DNA of 64,000 nucleotides from Sorex araneus (lineage: Eukaryota > Chordata > Mammalia > Eulipotyphla > Soricidae). The notes beneath the pieces were generated by a model, which was not told the origin of the DNA, made no database searches, and saw nothing but the letters and a program-made list of their open reading frames with translations. The stretch covers positions 10,972,926 to 11,036,925 of the forward strand of contig NC_073312.1 of the NCBI RefSeq assembly GCF_027595985.1. Reading direction: 5' to 3'. Each line of letters opens with the position of its first letter. Position 1 is the first letter of the stretch. Both the position numbers and the translations under genes were made by a program. Below are positions 25,265 to 37,524 of this stretch, piece after piece.

Positions 25265-25304
25265 ATGTTCCTGGCCACCCTATACTTCGCGCTGCCGCTC
25301 CTGG
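25265..25304 (+). CDS. GFRA1: GFRA1 first coding exon (signal peptide start)
   Basis: This exon carries the start codon and the first 13 codons of GDNF family receptor alpha-1, a GPI-anchored cell-surface protein that binds GDNF and recruits the RET tyrosine kinase. The peptide MFLATLYFALPLL is a hydrophobic secretion signal and matches the known GFRA1 N-terminus as I remember it. The ATG has A at -3 (CACCATGT) and is followed by a consensus donor, CTGG|GTAAGT, at 25304/25305. The exon ends after the first base of a codon, and the first two bases of the exon at 26211 complete it as Asp. The untranslated part of the same exon probably begins at 25019. The intron that follows is 906 bp. The call is firm because start, donor phase and the next exon all agree. 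Confidence 0.95.
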
Positions 25305-26210
25305 GTAAGTCGAGGCCGCCGTGAGCGTTCTGAATCTCTCCAAGGGGCGCTCGATGTATCCCCCCTCGCCCTCACCCCCCTCCCCCAATTGGCGGGGTGA
25401 GCGTGAGTATCCGAAGTTTCTTTATTTTGCGGATGGGGGACGAGATCCTGAATCCTCCGCACCTCAGGCTTGCGGGGCGGGGGGTGGGGGGGGTGGGTGG
25501 TGAAGGCGCGACACTTGCCACTTGCGGTAGCTTTTATTTTATTTTATTTTTTCCATTCTACGTTTATATTTTTCCTGTTCTTAGTAATCTCGCTTGGAGG
25601 GGCAGGAAGGGTTCGGGGTCTCTAGCCTCAGCCCCGGCGCCCCCCCCGTACCCCACCCCTCGCGCGTCTTGGGGAGCTCGAGGAGGCGCGGCGGGTGGAT
25701 GGGGTGCGGACGAGCGCTGGACCCGGAGAGTAAACTTTGGAGGGAAACTTTTCCCGGAATAGCGGAGCTCCCCGCCTGGCGGGCTGGGGACCCGGGCTTG
25801 CTCTCCAGCCGGGCGCCCGCGCACCCCGCCGACTGCGAGCGCCTCTCCCCGAGAGCCCCCCGGGCCTCAACTCAGGCTGGCGCCGGGGACCGCGGGACGC
25901 AGTGCTAGAAGCCGAGCGACCGCGCTTGTGGGGCCGCCCGGAGCGGTGGATGGGCGAGCACCGGGGTGGGGGTGGGGTGGGGGCGGCTGCACCGGCTCCG
26001 GGGCCAGACGCGCAAAGCCTCGGGGAGAAGGGGTGGGGGCGGGCGGCGCGATCCGGGCAGCAGGAGGGCCCCGTGCGGTCTGGGAAATGGACTTTCGGGG
26101 GTGGTGGGAGCCGGGGTCCAGCGCCCGCCTGCACCCGCGTCAGCGCCGTCGGGTGGGGGGGGGCGCGTGGCCCGCGGCACTCACCCCCCCCCCCGCCTCT
26201 GTCCCCGCAG
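25305..26210 (+). other. GFRA1 intron within the CpG island
   Basis: This is a 906-bp GT-AG intron between the start-codon exon and the domain 1 exon. It is GC-rich apart from a (TTTTA)-like stretch near 25535-25560. Several frames stay open because of composition only, and no repeat was recognised. Confidence 0.85.
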
Positions 26211-26504
26211 ACGTGCTTCTAAGCGCCGAGGTGAGCGGCGGGGACCGGCTGGACTGCGTGAAAGCCAGCGACCAGTGCCTGAAGGAGCAGAGCTGCAGCT
26301 CCAAGTACCGCACGCTGAGGCAGTGCGTGGCGGGCAAGGAGACCAATTTCAGCCTGACCTCGGGCCTGGAGGCCAAGGACGAGTGCCGCAGTGCCATGGA
26401 GGCCCTCAAGCAGAAGTCGCTGTACAACTGCCGCTGCAAGCGCGGCATGAAGAAGGAGAAGAACTGCCTGCGCATCTACTGGAGCATGTACCAGAGCCTG
26501 CAGG
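26211..26504 (+). CDS. GFRA1: GFRA1 second coding exon: cysteine-rich domain 1
   Basis: This 294-nt exon encodes residues 14-111 plus one base of codon 112. It begins with the end of the signal peptide (DVLLSAEVSGG) and then gives the first GDNF-receptor/GAS1-type domain. Cysteines fall at about residues 29, 36, 42, 52, 72, 87, 89 and 99, and an N-glycosylation sequon (NFS) lies at residue 59. A strong pyrimidine-rich acceptor ends ...CCCCGCAG|AC at 26210/26211, and the donor is CAGG|GTACGC at 26504/26505. The protein is almost identical to remembered human GFRA1. Differences include Val for Leu at 15, Ser for Thr at 44 and Thr for Ala at 63. In the family, domain 1 is less important for ligand binding than domains 2-3, which lie outside the window. 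Confidence 0.95.
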
Positions 26505-27723
26505 GTACGCGCCGCCGCCCGCGTCCCTGCCCCCGCCCCGCCCGCCAGCCCGCCGTGGCCCGGCCCGCTGACCTCATCCTCCGCTCCCGTCTCCCCAGCT
26601 GCAGAATGAGGACCTTTCATTGGCCCCGGGGGACCGCGGCAGCTGGTGTTTGTTGCCTTCCGAGCTAGCATTGTTGGGGCCTGGTGGCCGGAAAGCCCAT
26701 GAGGGGGCGGGGGGCAACCCCCAAGACTCGTTGACCTCTCGGAAGGAAACTCCGGTCTGAGCTTAGGGACCCAGAAAAAGTCACGCGAGGAGCCCGCCGT
26801 TTGCCACCTCAGGAGAGCCCGGTGGAGGGTCCAGTTTTAACGCAGGCTAGCGATGGGATGCTTAAGCCTTCTCCCAGGCTAAAGCCCTCTTCCCGCTTCC
26901 CAGTCCCTTCTCAAGTTTCTGACCTAAGATAAAGGATTACGTGGAAAAGGTTTATAGAATCCATTTTAGCTTTACCCCGCCCCCGCACCTGATCAAAGGA
27001 TTATGTGTGAAAACCCATTTGTCATCCAAGATTAGCCGAGGCTTGAACCAGCTGGTGTAGATCAACCTTGGTTAACACAGATGTGGCTCCTTGCAGAGAA
27101 AGGTCCACTTGTCACCACCCTCCATTCCAGTGGGAATGGGGGTGTCTTTGTGCCCGGAGGTGGCAGCATTTGTATGTGCGACACAAACATGCTGTGAGTT
27201 CCCTTCCAACCCGAGGTTTACAGTCAACTTCATAAGCGTTAGGTTTGCTTCAGGAAGAAAACTTGAAAAAATTCAGAGACATAACTTATTTAGTGGCCCG
27301 AGGACCTATATTTCTAATTGTGGGGCGCAAGAAATGAGGACCTCTTTGGGGGCACCTTTCTTCTATTGGCTCCCGAAGTCAAGTTGGCCTTGTGACGTCA
27401 CCATCCGTCTGAGTCCATTCCTTTACAAAGAGTGGAAGAGTTTTCTGGCAAGATCAGGCTGGGTTGCTCTCCAGTGTTTTCATGGCACTCTGGGGAGAGT
27501 GAGGACAACAAAAGCAGGAATGAAAGGAAATAAGCATCCCAAATAGATCACATTTGCAATCTTTGAAAGTCTCAGCATCTTTTTGTTACACAATCATAAC
27601 ATAATTAGAATTCAGATTCAGTCACCAAAAAAAACACAAAACAACAACAAAAAAAACACCCCAAAAGCCCTGCCTGAAATGTCTATTTTCTAGGTTTGAG
27701 CCAATTCTTTCTGTTGTTTTTAG
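26505..27723 (+). other. GFRA1 intron, 1219 bp
   Basis: This GT-AG intron lies between the domain 1 and linker exons. The CpG island ends inside it at about 26.72 kb. An A-rich, AAC-containing stretch lies at about 27627-27665, shortly before the acceptor. Nothing else was recognised. Confidence 0.85.
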
Positions 27724-27807
27724 GGAATGATCTGCTTGAAGACTCCCCATATGAGCCAGTGAACAGCAGATTGTCGGATATATTCCGGGTGGTCCCATTC
27801 ATACCAG
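27724..27807 (+). CDS. GFRA1: GFRA1 third coding exon: linker after domain 1
   Basis: This 84-nt exon completes Gly112 across the junction and encodes the acidic linker NDLLEDSPYEPVNSRLSDIF followed by RVVPFIP. It connects domain 1 to the GDNF-binding domain 2. The acceptor is a T-rich tract ending TTTTTAG|GG at 27723/27724, and the donor is CCAG|GTAAGC at 27807/27808. The reading frame is continuous with the previous exon. In GFRA1 of other mammals, an alternatively spliced 15-nt microexon adding DVFQQ can follow, before the VEHIPKG exon. Neither was seen in the remaining 36 kb. The last full codon is CCA (Pro), where I remember Ser in human. The coding sequence is therefore partial only because of the window edge, and no frameshift or stop is seen. 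Confidence 0.94.
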
Positions 27808-27809
27808 GT

Positions 27810-28769
27810 AAGCAGATTTATTCTTCCACTTTGGTGTCTTTGCTTGCTTGAAATCTGTTGGCTTGCATTCTCTTTGGCTCTCCAGTAGTGCACTAGGAGG
27901 AGAGAGTTGAACGGCAGAGTGTTCTGGGAAATTAGCTATAGGAGGATGATAATGAAGAGGCAGAAAGCTTAGAGCTGATCGTATGACTTGAAAGTAATTC
28001 TCAATGAAGTAATGTGGTGGGGTGGTTTGGAAGAGGCTGGAGAGGGTTGGAATTTTTTTTCCCCTCACATTAAAATATGATTGGCCAAGTCGTGCAGAGG
28101 GAGTGCCATTTCTGTCTGTAGGTGGCAATCGTAGTCTCTTCTTCATACCTTACTCGGTGCATCTCTGTAAATGGGATCTGTTCAAACGAAGCCACTTAGG
28201 ACAGACGTCTGAAGATAATCTTAGCTTGTTGAGGAATTTTAGATTGACTCAGTCATCTGCCTTAGATTTGAAAGATTAAGCTCTCCCATTTGTCATCTAT
28301 GCTTTTGTTTCTAATTTTTCCTGAACAAGTGTGTATGTGTGTATAAGAGAACGTACTCTCTCCATGGCCCTGTAAAAAGTAGCTTTGCTTAACTGTGGTT
28401 TATTTGGTCTCTTTCTTTGCAATTCTGCAAAGGGAACTTAGTTTTAGAATGAAGTTTTTTCATAACATCTATGTTCAGACCACCTCATAAATAATGAGCA
28501 AGGCAGTAGTTTCTCTTAATGACATACAGATTTCAGACTGATACTGTCTCTGTTGGTTTACAGTTAAGACATTTTCTCAAGCACATAGAGCTATCGTAAA
28601 TGATATGTTTCCTGGTGGGTAAACATGGTGGTTAAAGTTGAATTTGATTCTATGAGACCGTAGTTTGTTATTGGTAAGAGTGTTCTGGTTTTTCTGAACA
28701 TTTTGTTTTCCTGAAGAAAGCCTTAGAACCAATGGTATATGAAACATGGTATTACCTCGGAGTGAATTA
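27810..28769. other. Intron start, nothing recognised
   Basis: This is ordinary intronic sequence just after the donor at 27807, with no recognised repeat or exon. Confidence 0.5.
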
Positions 28770-28880
28770 TGAACGTTCATTCAGTCACAAACATGTGTTG
28801 CGTACCCACTATGTTGGCACCATGGGGATTTTGGCAGCCAGCCAGGTATTGCCCCTGCTCTCGGGAATCTTAGAGGCAGC
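28770..28880 (-). repeat. L2-type LINE relic, minus strand
   Basis: GTTCATTCAGTCACAAACAT, TACCCACTATGTTGGCACCA and TGCCCCTGCTCTCGGGAATC follow the reverse of an L2 3' end as I recall it. It is diverged. Confidence 0.45.
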
Positions 28881-28894
28881 CAGCAATTGGCATC

Positions 28895-29015
28895 TATTTA
28901 GCTTTTATTATAAGCCAGGCACTGGGTGAAGAACTTTACATCATTAGCTTATGTAATCATCATCAAGTGTTTCTTCAGTATTACGATTATTTCCTGTGTA
29001 GAGAAGAGGCTGGTG
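28895..29015 (-). repeat. MIR-type SINE relic, minus strand
   Basis: The order AAGCCAGGCACTGGGTGAAG, ACTTTACATCATTAGCTTAT, then GTGTAGAGAAGAGGCTG is the reverse of the MIR 3' half. Confidence 0.55.
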
Positions 29016-29655
29016 GAGCTGTGTGAGGTAGGAAGAGCTTTCCTGACGCTTGCCTCTTGCTAATGAGACTGTGATGCTCAGTCCAAGAGCAGTCTCACCT
29101 GGAAGCAACTCTTAGACCCATCCTAGACTTACTGAGTCAGAGTTTGCATTGCATTTTAAGACGATCTTTAGGCTGGATGCTTCACAAGCACAGATGCACT
29201 GGAATCTTGGAAAGCATTCCTCTGCATCACTCTGTTCCTTGATTCAGAGGAAGTGTGTGTGTGAGACATAGTCAAGCCAGTCTGACCATCTGGAGTCTCT
29301 TGAGAGCAAGCAGGTCCAGTGAACTTGGGTGCTGTGCGGATGTGAAGGTGCTAGAATAAAACCTCGCATTGTTGGTGCTTTTGAGGGATGGTGCCTGCTG
29401 CTCATGCCATGGAAGTCCTCCTCAGTCCTTGGACTGGCACTGACTCTGAGTATAAGGAAATGTGTCAGAAGAAGGAGCATTTGGGTCACGATTTGGAAGC
29501 TTCTAGGAGTTATTGGATTTGAATAGGCAAATTTTCCCTTTCTTGGTCTCTTCTTGTTTGGTTTTCTGAGGCCTTGAGAGTAAATTGTTTCCAATCCTAC
29601 TAGCTTGTGAGCTCCAGGGAAGCTGAAGACACCGCAAGAACCTCTCCACTGCGTT
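29016..29655. other. Intron, nothing recognised
   Basis: No exon, RNA gene or repeat could be supported. An open frame on the minus strand (29244-29696) is unlike known proteins and partly overlaps a SINE. Confidence 0.5.
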
Positions 29656-29833
29656 TTGTTATTGTTGTTGTTTGGGAGCCGTATCAGGCAGTGCATAGGG
29701 CTCTACTCATGACTGCGCACTCAGGGGTCACTCCTGACAGGATTCAGGGCCATGTATGGGATAATGGGAATTGAACCCACATCAGCAGCATGAAAGGCAA
29801 GCACCCTACCCGCTGTACTATTGCTCCAGCCCT
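29656..29833 (-). mobile_element. Type A SINE, minus strand
   Basis: It has a T-rich (TTG)n start, GGGTCACTCCTGACAGGATT, then GAATTGAACCCACATCAGCA and the head complement CTGTACTATTGCTCCAGCCC. Confidence 0.85.
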
Positions 29834-32569
29834 CCACTGCACTCGAGCCATCTTGTCAACCTGGGTGCCCATTCTCCACATAAAGGGCCTTGGGGCTCCT
29901 TGGAGATCCCTGTTCCACCTACATCTCAGTTATAAGAAATTCTCTGGGACAGGCCAGGGTTTATGTTTTCATCTAGAGGATCCATCTCTCAGTTTTCTTT
30001 TCATAGGAAACTCCATCTAGAGCGCGTGAGACCTCCGATTCAGGGGGTCCAGAAGTCATCTCGAATTAATCAGAGACTGGGAGGCCTTGTCCAGAGCTCC
30101 ATTCTCTCTCTCCAGGGCATTGAATTCAGGTTCCAGTCCTAATGAGCTTTGACCTCTGACTGCGATGTGTTCCTTAAGTGGGTGTAGGAAAGCCAAATGG
30201 AGCCTTGAGAGGTTTTAAGTCGTTGAATAATGCATATTATCCCGCATGGCATTTGTACGGGGAGGACGGAGGAGCAGGATGACAGATGTGGCCACAGTCA
30301 GAGTTTTTCAGAACGTCTCCTCTGTCTTTGAACATTGCTCTGAGGAAACCAGGACAATGGGATGTTTTACAGAGAGGGGAGCCATCGGAGTTTCCATATT
30401 TGGATTCCTCGGCCCTGTGTGAGGAGAATGTTTATCCACACATCTTCAGGGAGAGAGCTGAGTCCTCTCAGCGAGTCAGACATGTTTGACAAGCTTGCAT
30501 TTCTACTTTCTCGGGCCTCCTCCACCCAGGGCTGTGTTTCCTCTGTTTACTTGATCACCAGTTCAAAGGCTGTGTGGAGGTAGTAGCTGCGGCCTGGCAG
30601 AACCACGGAAGGAACCACAATGAGGTAACTCTTAGGAAATGTGGCCTGAAATCCAAGTCAAAGATTTCTGTGGGCCCTTGGAGGGCTTCCATGCTTGGAA
30701 ACCCGGTAATGGGAGCTGTGCCCTTGGGGGGCACTTTGCTGGATATAAGCAGGGACCTTTCTCATGGGTCTGGATGCCAGTGTGGTTTGGATGCCAACAT
30801 GAAGAATTAGTGAGCAGGAATCCTCTGAAGAAAAAGTAAGCCCACCCCAGAGGAACATACCAGAAAAGGGGTGCGAAGGGCAGTGGTGTCAGGGGGACCC
30901 ACCAGGAAGGCTGTGTGGGCAGTGAGGCCCAGTGCTCCCGCCCCCGCGTGGGGCTATTTGTTGGCCTCTCACCCAGTTTCGAGCTTTCTTTAACCTCCAC
31001 ATGGCCTCACCCTTTCTTCTTCATGAAAGTCCAAGACTCGGCCAGAAGTAAACAGTGATTTGAAAGGAAGAAGAACCTGTGGGCAGTGTTTTTGGACTCC
31101 TTTGGGGGCAGAACAAAGCAGACGGAGGTTTTGAAAGAACAGTGGATGCCAAGAGGAAGCTCGAGGGTGCAGGATCAGAGAGGTTACAAATTCCAATGAG
31201 ACAGCAAGAGACAGAAAAGGTCCTGCAAGTTCTCAGAGCATCGACTTTGGCTGGGCTCTCCGGAGCAAGAGTGATGTTAAGATATGAACAGCCTCACTCT
31301 GACTTGGTAGGAGGCGAACTCCTTACGCTGTCTCACTCTCTATTTCTGTGCCAAGTTCTAGGAGAAACTTGGAAGTTCCCTGGGAGCCTTCCGATGCCAA
31401 GATTGGACCCCAAGTAACTGGAAATGGTTTGCGTCTCTGAAATAAGATGTCCCCAAGCTCTCTTTGAAGCCTGTCTTCCCTTTCGTTTTCCCCTGAACAC
31501 CACTATGAATAATTAGCTGTATTTTGCTTTTACTGTTTTAATGTGCCATCAATATTGATGACAAGATTTCAAAAAAAAAAAAAAACTCCCCTAAAACTGG
31601 TCCATGTTGAAGAAGAGTCATCAGAGGTCGGCTTCTGTCTTGTCAAACTTTGACAAGAGAAAACGGCTTCGAAACACCAGCTGTTGGGGGTGTGTGGGGT
31701 CCTTTCCGTGACCCTGGCTGTCTGAAGTAGTGTTCTCATCTGCGGGCTTGAATTGGCAAGTCTGGCTCCTGCTCCTTCCACTTCTCTCTTCCCGCATATG
31801 AGAGAGTCCTGGGCAGGTTGGCTGGGCTGATCTGTCTCCAAGTCCCATTACCTCCCTTCCATTTGTGCTCACTGAGCCAAAACATCCCCTGGGGGTTTCC
31901 ATGCCACCTGCTTGGGCCTCTGCATGTGGTTCTACTTCTGCTGGGGAAATTGCTTTTACTTCTTCAGGACCAGGCCTGGAAGGGCCGTGCTGGAATCGTC
32001 CTCGCAGGCCCCTTCCTTCACGCCTGCTCAGCGCCTGCCTGCCTTGATGAGAACTGTCTCACAGCCATGGTGACAGCTCCTCAGGTGTCTCTCCCACTGG
32101 AAGGTGCGGTGGACGGCGACTTGCTGTGCAGCTGGGTATCTTGTCTTGGGTGACACGTTCTCCATGACACTGTGCCTGAGTCCTGTCACCCTGGGAAGTT
32201 GGATAGTAGAGAAGGGATGGTGATTTCCTTCTGGACCATCCAACCTACCTCTTGCCTATTACCCAATTGGCAGAGGACAGGAGCAATTTGACCAGGGCCA
32301 TGATGCTGGGAATTGACCACCAGGACAGGGTTCTGCCATAGAGGAGTCCCTGTTTCTGGTCTGCAAACTCTCTAGATGAACTACCCAGACCTGGTCCCTT
32401 CCAGGAGCAATTCCAGGGCCTCAGGGCTGCCTCTGACTTGGGCCCTCCTCTGAGCACCTCTTCTGAACCACATCCCCAGAGTCTGGGAATTCTCCCTGCC
32501 CTCTTCTGCTTTACCTGGGGCTCCAATCTTCTATGATGATATCATATACCCAGTAACCTGACATATACT
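29834..32569. other. Intron, nothing recognised
   Basis: This is intronic sequence of moderate GC content, with an A15 run near 31571. Several overlapping short frames on both strands at 30574-31000 and 31569-32526 do not resemble known proteins. Confidence 0.5.
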
Positions 32570-32960
32570 TTTGGTGTCATCTGCCACCTTTGCTGTCTTC
32601 AACCCTCATACCTGGTACCAAGTCCTGTTGAAATAACCTGCCATCATCTCAGGCATTCTCATCTCTCTAGTCTTTAGGATCATCGGTCTGATCTCTCTTG
32701 GAACTTTGACTGGCCTTCTTACTAACCTCTCTCAGTCTGGTTTCTTCCTAATCCAGCTGACCATCGCTATGACCAGGTGTTGTCTTGGGACCCCGATGGC
32801 TTGCAGGATGGTCTGGCTTCAGTTTTCTCCCACAGATTCTTCTGTTTTGTCAGCCTCTCATCTGGCTCCCAGCCTCTGCCTTCAGACATGCCCATGGCCC
32901 ACTGGCTGTCCTGACAGTGCTCTGAGCAGCTTCCTGCCCCTGGGACAGGAGCCAAGGAGC
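32570..32960 (+). repeat. L2-type LINE relic
   Basis: The phrases GATGGCTTGCAGGATGGTCT, ACATGCCCATGGCCCACTGG and CTGACAGTGCTCTGAGCAGC follow the order of a translated-then-decayed L2 3' region. The match is weak and from memory. Confidence 0.4.
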
Positions 32961-33004
32961 CTATTTGTGGGTTCCCTAGACATGAGCTTTATCTTGGTCC
33001 ATTG

Positions 33005-33105
33005 ACTACTCTATGCCTAGGCTTCTGGCATGTAAAATACGGGGGTGATAAAGCCCCTCCAGTTCATAAAAGATGCTACATGGAAAATACTTGGCACAGG
33101 GCCTA
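33005..33105 (+). repeat. MIR-type SINE relic
   Basis: It has GGCATGTAAAATACGGGGGT, then GATAAAGCC and AATACTTGGCACAGGG, which resembles the MIR 3' half. Confidence 0.5.
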
Positions 33106-33759
33106 CACCATCCTTGTTCCTTGATGTGCTGCAGTCCTTTTCCAGGCTGTGCTACAGGAATCCTAGCTTTGGGCTCACTCAGACTGGAAGATTCCACACT
33201 TTCTCTCGACCATATTCTCTTGACGATGGAACAGGGGAGCCTTACTTTGAAAAGAGCAGTGATCCTGTGCCTGAGGAAAATTGCTCATACCTAATTTGAA
33301 CAAGAAATCTTCCTGTACCTGAAGGCCCTGGAGACAAGACCATCTCTTCAAAACCTATCTTTGAGCCTTCATTCCCTTTTGGGGGGGTGTCCTTTTTTTC
33401 TGCCCTGAGGCCCCTTGCCTGCTGGTGTGGGCCCCCAGCACCTGCTAGCCTGTCTGAGAAGAGTTGGCTGTCACTGGTAATCACCCTGGGTGTGAGCACT
33501 TCCTGTGCTTAAGGATTCTTGTGATCAGCCTTCTCTTCTCAGCTTGACTGATTCCATTCTTCTAACCTCTCCCCATAAATCTTCCTTCCAACACCCCTCA
33601 TCACAGGAAGATTTACTGCTCCCTGGGAAGGGCATGGCTGAAATCGGGGAAAGGATTTCTTTCCCCCTGGACTCCTCTGCGTACACACACATTTCCCTTT
33701 CACAGGCCACTACATTCAAATTCTATTTTCTCCCACTGGGGCCCCCCAGCAATTCATTT
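33106..33759. other. Intron, nothing recognised
   Basis: No exon, RNA gene or repeat could be supported. Confidence 0.45.
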
Positions 33760-34140
33760 TTATTAGAGAACAATAGGAAATTACAAACAGGTGAAAAGGA
33801 AAATAAATTTAAATCGTCCCCTTAATCCCAGAAACCAGCTAAAACCAGTGCAGACACTCTGATAGGAACCTTCTCAATTTGTTTCTGAAAAAAGTGGTGA
33901 TGTATCGATGTACGTGTGTACAGACACGGATGTCTGTTTTGTATTTGTCCACATGCACTTTGCGAAGGTACATATGCATTCACACACAGACATAGGTAGG
34001 CACATACAAGCATGGTAGCAGAGTGATCATCTGCACATTCTTTCATTCTACCTGTCTAATGTGTCTTCTTGGACCACCGACCACTTTCCACAGGTACATT
34101 GCATTATTTGATATTATTTGATGGCTGACCTATCTCAAGT
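33760..34140 (+). repeat. Possible old interspersed repeat
   Basis: The text resembles a widespread mammalian repeat in which an AACAGGTGAAAAGGAAA segment precedes CCTTAATCCCAGAAACCAGC, and later TACATTGCATTATTTGATAT. The family is not resolved. An interrupted CACAC stretch lies at about 33980. Confidence 0.3.
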
Positions 34141-36524
34141 AGAAGTATCATGAAGGAAGTAGCATCCTTCCTTCGTGAAGTAGCACGGTCCAAGTCCTGA
34201 ATCTTATGGCAAGGGCCTTAATATACCAGGAAAGGCTGTGGAGGGGGAAGTCAGTCAAATGTTTCGTGTAAGTTCCCGTAAGGACTATTACTGGAATGAG
34301 GGTGATAAAGCTATGAGTGACAGGTAATTGCATGATCTGTTGATTGTTACCAAGTGCAAAATTATTTATAGTCAATATGTTTCTCCTTAGTCCTCTGAAG
34401 TCTTTTTTCCCCCACCCTCTCTTATAGAGATATCCTTTCAGGGGGCCGCTATTCTCTAGGATACAGTATGGACTCTTTAAGAAAAGATGTCAGATTAGAA
34501 TTGTTTCACCAGGAGAGTCCCAGGCAGGAGTGAAAAATGCTCTTTCACTTCCATCTTTACTCCTCGTCATTGGGGTGACCTGGGGAAGGTGTGTTACTGT
34601 TCCGAAAGATACCTGCTCCCTCAAAATGAGAGCAGTGGGCTAGCATGTTCTGGACCATATTTCCATTCCCTATAGAGTGTCTGTATAAGAGATTCTTACA
34701 TGATTGGGGACTTCATTATTTTCTTTCAAACATTTTCTTCTTACCATAGACATGCGTGATGTTATCAGATAGATTTTTCCTATTAATATTCTTCCTATTA
34801 ATTAATAATTCCAAGAGCATGACTTTCTCAACGTATACTTTACCTGGAACCAGGATGTAGCAGATGCATCTTTGGAAGACAAAACAGAATCAGAAATAGG
34901 AAAAAACAGAGAAAGGATGAGGGGGTGAGAGGAGGAAAGAGACAAAGACAGCAAGAGGGATTTCACTCATCGGAATGCACAAGATTCTATTGAAATAAAT
35001 GAAATAATTGGGAGTGCGTGTCGGTTTTACCAAGGGATAAGTGAAGCGCTGGGTAGGAGATGCAGTAGGACTTTTGGAGGTCACCCTTGCCCAGTCCCCT
35101 TATTTTACTGATAAGAAAATAGAGCGTCCCATAAATTTCCAGGACAGTGGAACATAAATTGTCTGGGACAGTGATGACAAGGAAAATTAGGTGTGTGTTT
35201 GTTTTTAAATTGATATTGGAAACACTCCATATCCTGGCATTTCCAACCCCCCCACCCCCACCCATCTGAACTGCTTTTCTTCTGTCTGTGTGCCCTTGAG
35301 GCTTGCTGGTGGCTCAATAGTTGGGGTCCAGCCCCAGCCATGGCCCTTCCTTTCAGAATTGTTTCAGAACAAGGGTCCATTAATTGGTCTCTGTTTGACA
35401 ACGGGAACCCGTGGCCAGAATGTTCATTTTCCCTTCTCTTGGCCCCTGCAAGGGGAAAACGATGAGAAATTATTTGTTGCTTTAAACCCTTCCAGCTCTC
35501 AGATTAGACAAAAATCTTCTGAAAAAAAATTTTTTTTCTTGTTAAAGAAGCTAACCACTTCCCGTTATTTAGAGACTCAACTAGCTGGTTCCTTGAGGGA
35601 AAGGAATGGGTGATTTGCATAAGGGGCTAATTTATTATGTCCCCTGGGCATTTCTTTCATCTCTTTCCATTCTAATTAATGTTCTAAGAGGGTCTATCAC
35701 CATATCAGAAATTAGGGGTGAAAGAAGTCATTGTTAACCTTTCTTTTTTTATGATTTTTTAAAATGTTCTGTGATCATTTAACCATTTTCTTTGCATATC
35801 CAGACACATAGAAGACTGGGGAATGAGTGGAGAGGAGATTTTAGGGGCCTCCGTTTTTTTTATGTGTGATCTTTCTTCCAATGATAGGTTGTGAAAATAA
35901 AAGATGATGCCAGATAGCTTTCCAGTCACAGAGGGATTTGCAAAACACACGGAGGAAATAGCCACAGTGCAGAATGTTTCTGAATTTGGGCCTTATAAAA
36001 TATCTCTAGAAGTACACACACACACAAAGATTATTTGTATAGCAACCTACTGTGTGTATATGTTTACTGTGTGTGTGTGTGCATTCGGGTGTCTATATCA
36101 TTCAATATTTTGCCTCAATAAAGATCTTCCTTGACATGGGTTTCAGTAGATTCTGGCGGTGACAAAGGCAGCTGTGTGTGAGAGAGTGACACAGCTGAGG
36201 AAAGGCAAGAGAACAGGCAATTTCTTCGAAAATCAATTGCAATTTACTGCTACTAAATTGGCCCAAGGTCCGCCCTGTCCCGGCATTAGCATATGACTGA
36301 CTTTTAATCATTTGGTCAAATGGCCTATTTTTGGTCAAACCACAGTTCGGTCCCTCTGGGACGCTGCCAGCCCATCCCTGAGCTATGGAACACGTAAGCA
36401 GGCACGCTCTTTAATAAAAGACATAAGTGCAGGAGAACCCTGGGGCTCCCCTGCCCTGCACAGACGTCTCAGGGGCAACACTGCCTCTTGGTCCTATACC
36501 ATGGTCATCACTAGGGATGATCTC
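34141..36524. other. Intron, nothing recognised
   Basis: It contains an A8T8 palindrome at 35522-35537 and short CA/TG runs near 36015-36080. No exon or transposon is supported. Confidence 0.45.
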
Positions 36525-36650
36525 AGCTTGCTGATGAGGAACTGGACTCAGGCTGAGTAACTGGCTCAGGACCACATAGCCATTATGGGAAAAAGGTCAA
36601 GTTCAGCTCCGATGCCTGTGTCTCTCACACATATGCTCATTCTAAGTACA
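36525..36650 (-). repeat. MIR-type SINE relic, minus strand
   Basis: TGCTGATGAGGAACTGGACT, CTGAGTAACTGGCTCAGGAC and CCACATAGCC are the reverse of the MIR core and its conserved segment. Confidence 0.6.
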
Positions 36651-37524
36651 GATTCCCTGGTGAAATACCAAGCACGAACTTTCATCTTTTATTCAGAAGA
36701 CAGCCAGTCCCTTCTCTCCTTGATTCCCAGTCTTGTCCTTTGCGGTCCTCCTTCAGGCGCTATTTGACAAAGAGCTTTGGACGTTGAGTAAGCCAACATC
36801 TATTATTTTAATATCTGGCCCTGCATTTGAAGGTTCTTAATTGACAACTGAAATCCAGAACATGAGTGCTATTAAAACCGCTGCTGCAGAACTAGAGCAA
36901 TATTGACTAAAAAGCAATTGCTGGGTTGTATTCTTTTTTTCATTTCAGTGTGAGATGGAGATGAAAGGCTTCCAAAGTAGAACAGAGTGCCTACAGCCAT
37001 TGCTGTTTGTTCATGTGGTCATATAAATACCAGTCCTCAGCGATAAAGAAAGGTAGCGGAGACCCATTTTAAGGTGACCTAATATGCTATTCATTTGTCC
37101 CCCACCATGCTGCTACTACTTCCCTTTATGACCCTCTGAATGGTCTGAGGAACACAGTGCCAACTGCAAGTTCTGTTGCCCTTCGCACATTAGTGTTTTG
37201 TGTACAGTTAATAATGTATGAAAATCAGTATCGATTGCCTTCTTGGTAGGAAGAGGCCAGCAGTTTCCTTAAAGCCCATGTTTATGAAATGTTTCATTGA
37301 TCCCTGTTACTATGAGTTTCAAGTAGACTCTTGAAGACCAGGAGATCCATGAATTCTGGAGCGCTCTTGCTCACTGAGGGAGGGGTGTCAGATGGTGTTT
37401 GAATGGGAAGAGAAGTGACCAGGGTCAAAGTCCAAACACATTCCCTCCTGAAAATGGTGGTCTTCCCCCTGGAATGTCTAGAGAAATGAGAATAACTTTG
37501 ACATGATAAAAGGTAATCAGTGCT
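36651..37524. other. Intron, nothing recognised
   Basis: No exon, RNA gene or repeat could be supported. Confidence 0.45.
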
